From Erythrobasidium yunnanense (taxonomy: Eukaryota > Basidiomycota > Cystobasidiomycetes > Erythrobasidiales > Erythrobasidiaceae): a stretch of 64,000 nt of DNA. The notes under the pieces were generated by a model. The model had not been told where the DNA came from. It did no database searches and saw only the letters and a program-made list of their open reading frames with translations. Of the stretch, positions 56,962 through 64,000 are shown piece by piece; position 1 is the first letter of the stretch; each line of letters begins with the position of its first letter. A program made the translations under genes and the position numbers. Location: assembly GCA_001600175.1 (NCBI GenBank), contig BCJC01000006.1, positions 821,968 through 885,967 of the forward strand. Reading direction: 5' to 3'.

Positions 56962-59186
56962 ATGGCCAGCGTCGACATCCTTAGCAGCATCCTCGCTGAA
57001 CTGCGAGATCTCAAAGCATCCCATGCAAACTTGGAACAACGATTGGAGAGCTTGGCCGTGTCTGGCAGCAACAACAATCCTATTCCAGCTGGTATCCCCA
57101 TCACAGCAGCAGGAGCAGCCAGTCCTGTAGCTACACCTGGATTCAGTGGATCCATATCACCTCCAAGTGGTATTGCGACTCCCCCAGGTACAGCTAGTAC
57201 GCCCGGCTATGCTCGAAGACCCTCGTCCTCTCTTGATCACTCTGCAAAGGAAGAATTCAGATCATGGAGCAGCAAGAACAATCCTTCCACCATCGCGGAA
57301 GCTCAGGCCGCCTCAACAACGGTCCCCGACAGACAGGTCTACCCGTCGAGGGCAGTCCTCACGAGTGCGTTCGCATTTGTGCTATCCTTGATCGATACAT
57401 ACATACTGATGATGTTGTTGTGTATCGTGCAGCCTACCCTGGTCAAGTCGGTATCAAGCCCTTGCCGCTTATCTGGGGAGCAAAGACGGCAGCAGAGCGG
57501 GGTCCCATACTCGCATCTCGACAGAAGACATCTCTAGGGCTTCGCAATGCCATAGGAGCATACGGCGGCGCTTATTCCATCTATCATGCATTGAGCGTAG
57601 CTATCGGCGCACTCGACCCAAACCAGCGACCGGACTACACAAACACCGAGCCCATCTTCGACGTAAAGCCAAACCCCAGTTGGTTTGATGCTACGAAGAT
57701 AGTATCTATAGATCCATGGGGACACTTGGTGCAGACTGTCTACAAGAAGGAGATAGATGCTGGAATCGACATCCGCCCTTCTATAAGTATCACACGTGCC
57801 CATCTCAAAATAGCAGAACTGGACGATGCAGTCAGACTGGGCAGACTCTCTGTAGATGGGAAAATAGTACTCCCATCGTCGGCAGCGACTATGGCAGAAA
57901 GCGTCGCCCAGTCTGCTGGCGATAAGCTCGATAAAGGTGCTCAGGAGACGCTAAAGAACATAGCGTCAGATGCAGGAGTAGAGGTCAATGTCTCCAAAGT
58001 GGCATTCGAGAACATGTGGTACCTCCCTGGTGTCGCTCAAAGACTCAATGTCTCGGAGAACACCCTTAGAAGATGCTTGTTCGAGGATACTGGCGGCATG
58101 TGTGAGTACACCCTCTCAATCTTATATAGCGATCTCTACTCTACCGTCTGATGTGTAATATGCTGACTCTCGAGTGTCATTCTTAGACCCAGAGCTTCTG
58201 ACCCGAGCGGACCTCAAGTGCTTCTTCCCTCCCATCGGCGGTGGTCAGTCGTACTCCACGAGCTTGATGCTTCTTCAAGCTGATTTTATGCGAATTTCTT
58301 AGGTACCTGCTACATCTTCGGCCCAACTTCCTACCTTTCGGACCCTTCCAAGAGTGGGTCGACAGCTCGCTCTGCTTCTGCAGTCGAAGAAATGCTGATT
58401 GTCCTGGGGTCTTGTAGAGATGGCCGTACGAGTTCACGACGCTTGTTCTGGATCCGACATCTTCGGATCAGATATCTGTACTTGCAGGTAAGCTGTATAC
58501 TATCCTCTGATGATTCGACGCCTGTACTGAGCGATTCTGTCAGACCCTATCTTCTCCACGGTATTGAAGAAGCTATCAAGTGCGCTCAGAACGGAGGTGT
58601 TGGTCTCATCGTCTACTTCCAGAAAGAAGGTAGAGCCCTCGGAGAGGTTACCAAGTATCTCGTAAGTCGATCTGTCAGTGGTATAACGACGGATGCTGAC
58701 TCTTGTTTGCAGGTGTACAATGCCAGAAAGAGAGGTATCGATAGCGCTTCAGCCTACTTCCAGAGAACCGAGAATATCGTAGGTCACGAGCAGAAGGACA
58801 TTACTAGGAATTGGACAGCTGATAGTTCTATATTGCAGGCTGGAGTCAAAGATATGCGCTTCCAGGCTCTCATGCCTGACATCCTACTCTGGCTCGGTGT
58901 CACGAAGGTAAGCCTCTCAGCCCCTCACATCAATCCCTCCTATTGACTCCGTGCAAAATAGATCGACGACCTCTACTCGATGTCCGACATGAAGTACGAC
59001 GCCCTTGTCCGCGCAGGCATCACGATCCACAATCGACACGACATACCTGAACACCTCATTCCACCTGACAGTGCTGTAGAGATCGAAGCGAAGATCGCTG
59101 CTGGGTACTTCAGTAGCAATAGGACAGTCACGGCTGAAGATTTGACGAAGACTATCGGACGAACTTGGGAGGACTCGGAGCACTAA
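56962..59186 (+). CDS. URC1: URC1: GTP-cyclohydrolase-II-like protein of uracil catabolism
   Basis: Several exons encode a long N-terminal region followed by a GTP cyclohydrolase II domain. It starts MASVDILSSILAELRDLKAS. After a Pro/Thr-rich linker and a 57-nt intron comes YPGQVGIKPLPLIWGAKTAA, then RNAIGAYGGAYSIYHALSVA, typical of the extended Urc1 type rather than riboflavin-pathway Rib1. The metal-site part is RVHDACSGSDIFGSDICTCR (three Cys) and GLIVYFQKEGRALGEVTKYL follows, then DILLWLGVTKIDDLYSMSDM. In yeasts with the URC pathway (Lachancea kluyveri), Urc1 is needed to use uracil as nitrogen source. Rib1 is much shorter and lacks the N-terminal half, so it is a poor alternative. Thematically it fits the hydantoin cluster, which also breaks ureide-type rings, but it lies about 20 kb away. 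Confidence 0.85.
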
Positions 59187-62100
59187 AGCTTTGATCGAGT
59201 CGTGGAGCGCACTTGGCACACTTGGTAGTTGGATTGAACGTCTTATCAGGAAGGATAATGGAGTAATGAGATCGCTATGACATGTCGCCCGCCCGCTGGG
59301 CTGGATCAGCTGATTGTTACTAAGTCTAGGCGATCTGCAGTATCTGCAGGCTCATAACAAGGTCTCAAAGCAAAGCATTCGCAAGGAAGTAATACGTCAA
59401 GCTCTCACTGCACATTCATCTATCCTTAGGACGAACAAGCCCAAGCGGCCGGCTGCCTACTTCGCCCTGTGTAAAAACCAATATTATGCCAGCGCTCGGC
59501 ATTCTGCTATCAAGCACTGCTCTCTGTTTACTTGCTGAACCTTCCAGGCTACATCAGTGCGCCCGTCCTACACCGATCGACGCTTATCTTCTTCCACTTC
59601 CGTAACAATGGAAGATTATTCAGCATTCTCCGTAGCCATGGAAGTGGAAGACTTCACTAGCGCGAAGACACGTCATCTATCTTCCAGACTGTTCGAGTAT
59701 AAGATCCCTACATTTCGTCTGCTTTCTCTTCTTCCTTTCCTTTTCATCATTCATACCTAATCTCGATCTGCACTCAGTTTCCTCTCACACTCATAGCCAC
59801 TACTAATTCTATCATATGCCACTTATGTCATGCTACTGATCCTGCACAGCTATCTAAACAAAGCGCCTCAACAGGTGCACTCTTACCGAAACAAAAGGTC
59901 TGCAGATATATCAGCCATCTTCGTGGGCTCTATATCCTTCGCTGCGCTACTCATGCGTTCCCTAAGCCGCTCTTTATATGCTGCAGCTCGCAGCGAACAC
60001 AAGCATCCCATTATGCAATTACCTATCTATTATAAAGCACGTTGAACGGGCGAAGAAGGCCTCAGCTTGATCAGCTTGGCTCCAGTTCCTCCAAGTCAAG
60101 ATTGGCCACGCTCCTGCATCAGACGAGCTTGAGATGCTGAGCTACTGAAGAAGCCAGCTCCACCTTCGGAAGCGGAAAAGCGTCTGGATAGCGAGGAGCC
60201 CGATAACGGCCGATTACAGGCTTGTCATACACCGCTATTCTCCGTCATAAAAAGAGAGAGTTGATGCAGGCATGGCTCATCTGTCTATGAAGAGCGATCT
60301 TGAAGGAGCCTTGACCGCCAAGACAGCTTTCGATATACGGGCCGGGATGGCTGATACCCTCCTCGATACGACTTTCATGTCGGCTAATGCCGACGCATCA
60401 GCGGGAGGCCAGCCGAAGCAAAGCTTGCAAGGGAAAGTCCTACTCATATGGCGTTGCGCAACTGCCCCAAACTGCTACTATGCCAGCTACACTAACGCCT
60501 TATGGCCAAGTACCCATCATGGTTCTCTCGCTTCAACGAATGTGCGGCTTATGTCCAAGCATAAAGTAGAGGACAGGAGTTCGGACACCATCAAGCAAGT
60601 CACAAGCAGCAGCCCACACCTCGAGCACACCCGAATCCCTTACCCAAACACAACCCAATCTGACTTTCTCATCAATGACAATATCCCTCAATTATACTTG
60701 GTTGCCGCCGCCAACATGGTCGCCGAGCTCGCCAGCATCAGCACGATCGCAAGCATTGCAGACTTTCGCTCAAGGGCAGGTATCAGCACTGCAGCGGGGG
60801 TCCCCGAATTATGATCTGGTCGCAACATGCCCTTCAGGAGAGTCGAATCCTTCGCGTTGAAAGCTGTCTCCTTTCTACCGAGGGGCGCTTAAACTGAGGC
60901 GACTACCTAGAACGTCGCAGTTTTCGATAAAACCGAAATGAAGACTTCGCAGACGGCATGAGCTTCTCTTCGAAAGTTGACCATCTTGATAGGTGACGCC
61001 AAAGCTCCCACCGAAGATTTGGTGATTATCAAAGTAATATCAGCAATGCACGCAGCGCAATAAAGGGGCCTCTCCACGACACTCTAAGGCTGAGGACTTG
61101 ACACGCCGTCGGAGAAGAAGTGGACTTATCCATGTCTCTGAACGAAAGCAGCGAGCTCACCATCAGCAGCTACGTACCTGCACCATGCTCTCCCGGTATC
61201 ATCCTTGAACAATTTCTAACAAGCTCTTCGCTTTGCAGAGGCCATAACTTTGTGTTCTGCCGGTTTCTACCTATAATCTGGCCCGAGCAGCCGGCGACGG
61301 TAGAATCTAGGCTATCACGTCCCGACATGGTCGCTCGTCTTCAACGCGCTGCAGGGTTCTTTGAAGTTCTCGCAACACAGCTTACCTCGCAATCCGCTCT
61401 CCTCTCTCGGCATACCGATCAGACAGAAAAAATCGATAAGAAGTAGAAGGGTATAGATGTCAAGCTGGCTGGTTCTTCCGCTAAAGACCTATATACGGAC
61501 GAGGGCCCCAACTGCACAGTTTCCGAGACTCGCGATGATGTCGTGAAGGCATCCAATTCATTTCGCTTGCACCCGGGAATATGACCAAGCAAGAACCGAA
61601 GACTCGCTTCATTCTGTCTCTGCTGCCCTCCAACTTCATTCCGAAAATCTCCTCCCTCTCTCAAAGGCGGTGCACAAATGGACCCAGGACCCGGCAATTG
61701 GATGGCACTTGTCGACTTTCCGCTGTCGTCGCCACAACTATCATCGGATGGGGTGTCGCAGGCCAAAATGCGGTAGAAACGATGTACCTAGCTCTTCTGG
61801 AGCCAATGCCACGAGATGAAGCTTCGCTGCCTCACAATGCCCTGGCTCCCCCATTAGCTGAGTGACCCTACCAACCAAGACGTGATATGCCGAACTGTCC
61901 AAGCCTACAGATTCATTGATCACTGCATGAGCGCAGCATCAGGCTCGATCTAGTTGATGCAACTCTGTTCGAGAAGCTGGTGCGACTCTTGTAATTCAGC
62001 AATGTCGATATCACCGTTGGCCGTTTCATCCCGCATAGCGAGATAGCGATCATAATCACCTATCTGCGTAACAGTATCGGACATCTGTACCTCGACTGCA

Positions 62101-63117
62101 GAACGACCAGGCCACGAAATGTGGTCGATGTTAACGAGCATGGCATATGCCTCCATCCCCATAGTCAAGCTGGATCGACTGTCAGATAAGCTAGATACGC
62201 GGGCTGAAGACCTTCCTATCAAGCCAGAGAAGGGCAAAAGTACCCTGCAGAAGACGTCGCTGCAGGCCATCCGCTGTCATGGTGACCGGTGCATTAGCGA
62301 GATGATGATAGCAGAATCTCTACCGAACACGGCAGAGTGTGAACTTCAAGTTGCTGTCCAGCGTATGGCGCTGCTGGCTCCTTTTGAGAACCTCAGGGAG
62401 ATCGAAAGTACCATGAAGCTGGAGGATGATGCGAACGCGACTAAGAAAAGAAGGAGAGGCGGGCGATAGAGCTAAGACAGAAGGCGAGGAATGATCCGGT
62501 GTTCGGATATACATTCGAGGCAGAGCAGTGCTGAGTATAATACTCCAGGCAGTCTTCTGCTACGAAAGGATCGTCGTCGCAGAACAGCACAATAGATGAG
62601 GCAGGCAATTGACAGACAAGAGGTGAGCTCGTCCATATTCTGCTGCGAACAGGCTTGGCGGTGATGATGTGATTCGACAGTACGGCCAGAGCCAAGGCTT
62701 CAACTCGAGACAGTATCATTGTAGACAGTGCATCAGTTAATGACTAGATATGATGAGGGAAAACACAGTCTTCTACATAGAGCTCAGGCGCGCGGTAGTT
62801 GCGATCTTTTGTAATCTTTGCAGAGTTTGGCGCGCTTTCTTTTGTGCTTTCGTGCGTTGTTCGAGCATTCCACTTCCAGGAAGAAGCTGTAACCTTGCGA
62901 AGATACAGATTCGACGATTTCTGACTTTTCTCTGTTGACGTCTGGCAGACCCCTATCCTGCGCTTCATCGTCAAGAAAAGCTAACAAATCAAGCCAGATC
63001 CAGCTTCAGTTCTGCTCGCTACACTCCTGTCGCAAGCTATCTACAAGCCAGAATCCAGCCAGAACAGCTTGGAGCACGACCCTGTCCGAGGCTGATCGCA
63101 TCGAAACTGTCGCTGCA
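59187..63117. other. 3.9 kb stretch without a convincing gene
   Basis: Short frames lie on both strands. Candidates are plus 60272-60814 (180 codons; AANMVAELASISTIASIADF), plus 61120-61446 (108 codons; ends in a helical stretch with MVARLQRAAGFFEVLATQLT), plus 62119-62469 (116 codons; ends KKRRRGGR) and, overlapping it on the opposite strand, minus 62270-61950 (106 codons; DYDRYLAMRDETANGDIDIA). None has a recognised domain. They could be exons of fast-evolving genes, decayed genes or chance. No tRNA, transposon or satellite was found. Confidence 0.4.
59590..59651. repeat. Inverted repeat (12-nt arms)
   Basis: TCTTCCACTTCC at 59590-59601 is exactly complementary in reverse to GGAAGTGGAAGA at 59640-59651, with 38 bases between. 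It could form a hairpin in RNA or mark a protein site; it may also be chance. Confidence 0.45.
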
Positions 63118-64000
63118 ATGGATGGCCAATTCAGCAATGTTCAAGGCGCAAGCCTGGATCTGGTATGTGGCAGAGCCGGTAGATTCAGCTTGGAGGTGCT
63201 GCGAAGCTGATTCGGCCTCGTTCGTGCGCGCTCGACAGACGTTCATCATCGATTGCACCGGCAGCATGGGCAGCGTGGGTGCTGCCATCGCGCCATGTCA
63301 TTCACCAGAAGTATCTGACGCACATTGATTACACAGTACATCGCCTCTGCAACTGCCAACATCGAGCTCATATGCGAAGAGATCGTCAAGTCTGAACGCC
63401 TGCAATCTGCCGAGTCCTTAAGATTAGCCATAGTCGCGTACAGAGATCATCCACCGCAAGACGTTTCATACGTGACCAAGCTTCGGCCTTTCACGTCTGA
63501 TGTCAGCGAAGTGAAGGAATTCCTGAAATCACTGTATGCATCAGGCGGTGGAGATGGACCAGAAGCAGTGACTGCAGGCATGGCAGAAGCTCTCAACCTC
63601 GATTGGAGGCCGGAAGCATCGAAAGTCTGCCTACTCATCGCCGACGCGCCGTGTCATGGGATAGGAGAGTATGGAGACGGCTTTAGCCAAGGTTCGCCGG
63701 ACGGTGAGGAACACTTACTTCACTTCCTCGACGATCTTGCTCTGATCCTGACTTGCCTTCAATCAGGTAACGACCCATTGCAAATAGTCAGGCAGATGGC
63801 ATCACGAGGAATCGCTTTCGTAGGTCACAATGCAGGTGGGACCAATACAAGGCTGACCCTTCTTGCTCTCCATAGTTCATGGTTGCCTGCGAACCTGCTC
63901 TGTCACAATACTCCGTAAGTCGCACTTACCTAGACAAACGCTAATGACCGCTCACACTGCTTCTGCAGTACGCAACCGACTTCTTCCGCGCACTAGCGCA
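63118..64000 (+). CDS. VWA-domain protein of the alpha-kinase vwkA type (3' truncated by window edge)
   Basis: Exons 63118-63162, 63239-63274, 63337-63696, about 63760-63822, about 63879-63916 and the start of another from about 63970 are joined by canonical introns. The spliced start reads MDGQFSNVQGASLDL, then TFIIDCTGSMGS, the MIDAS motif of a VWA domain, then YIASATANIELICEEIVKSE, LRLAIVAYRDHPPQDVSYVT, SGGGDGPEAVTAGMAEALNL, VCLLIADAPCHGIGEYGDGF, then the splice SPDGNDPLQIVRQMASRGI and FFMVACEPALSQYS. This DCTGSM...AYRDHP...GGGDGPEA pattern is that of the VWA domain of Dictyostelium VwkA and many fungal relatives, in which an alpha-kinase domain often follows; that part would lie outside the window. 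Met 63118 is the nearest start, but a further 5' exon is possible. Confidence 0.75.

Noticed and set aside
56962-59186. Reading as riboflavin-pathway GTP cyclohydrolase II (RIB1)
   Set aside because: The protein is far longer and has the N-terminal half typical of Urc1.
1-64000. Search for CRISPR arrays, rRNA, tRNA, transposons and virus-like elements
   Set aside because: No spaced direct repeats, RNA-gene boxes, terminal repeats with target duplications, or transposase, reverse transcriptase or capsid-like frames were recognised by eye.

Overview
The window looks like nuclear DNA of a basidiomycete fungus, probably a smut-lineage yeast (Ustilaginomycotina); the rank below phylum is inference. 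Protein-coding genes are dense on both strands and are broken by many short introns of about 50-110 nt. Donors are mostly GTRNGT, CTRAY-like branch points are visible and acceptors are YAG. In ten genes I summed exon lengths by hand after splicing, and every total was an exact multiple of three. No rRNA, tRNA, CRISPR array, transposon or virus-like element was recognised.

Left part (1-25 kb), mostly core genes: the last exon of an unknown gene; a VCX1-type Ca2+/H+ antiporter; an oversized Ecl1-type zinc-motif protein; a gene-poor 2.3 kb stretch; MUB1/samB (MYND finger); a type II membrane M28B peptidase of the glutamate carboxypeptidase II family; S-adenosylmethionine decarboxylase; a Cdc4/Pop1/FBXW7-type F-box WD40 receptor; uracil-DNA glycosylase; a von Willebrand A protein with a P/G/Q/Y-rich N-terminus; and a small unknown protein.

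Central part (25.3-37.5 kb), the most interesting: seven consecutive genes form what looks like a complete catabolic cluster for 5-substituted hydantoins. They are a hydantoin racemase, a D-hydantoinase/dihydropyrimidinase, an N-carbamoyl-D-amino-acid hydrolase, a D-amino-acid oxidase ending in a peroxisomal AKL signal, an NCS1 (Fur-type) permease, a class II aldolase/adducin-domain enzyme and a Zn2Cys6 regulator. The first six form three back-to-back divergent pairs on alternating strands. Each of the three shared promoters carries GATA-factor sites (nitrogen control) and the motif TTGGCCG; one also has a 13-bp CGG/CCG palindrome. The inferred flow is: import, racemise, open the ring, remove the carbamoyl group, then oxidise the D-amino acid in peroxisomes, releasing ammonium. 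PEX8, needed for peroxisomal import, lies next to the cluster.

Right part (37.7-64 kb): PEX8; a Q-rich protein; a WW/FF-domain TCERG1-like factor; a steroid 5-alpha-reductase family enzyme; V-ATPase subunit e (VMA9); a single-pass membrane protein; Mediator subunit MED22; plasma-membrane H+-ATPase PMA1 with a long upstream region; a secreted RNase T2 with a 9-nt micro-exon in its catalytic motif; a small membrane protein; URC1 (GTP-cyclohydrolase-II-like, uracil catabolism); a 3.9 kb stretch without a convincing gene; and the 5' part of a vwkA-like VWA gene that runs off the right edge.
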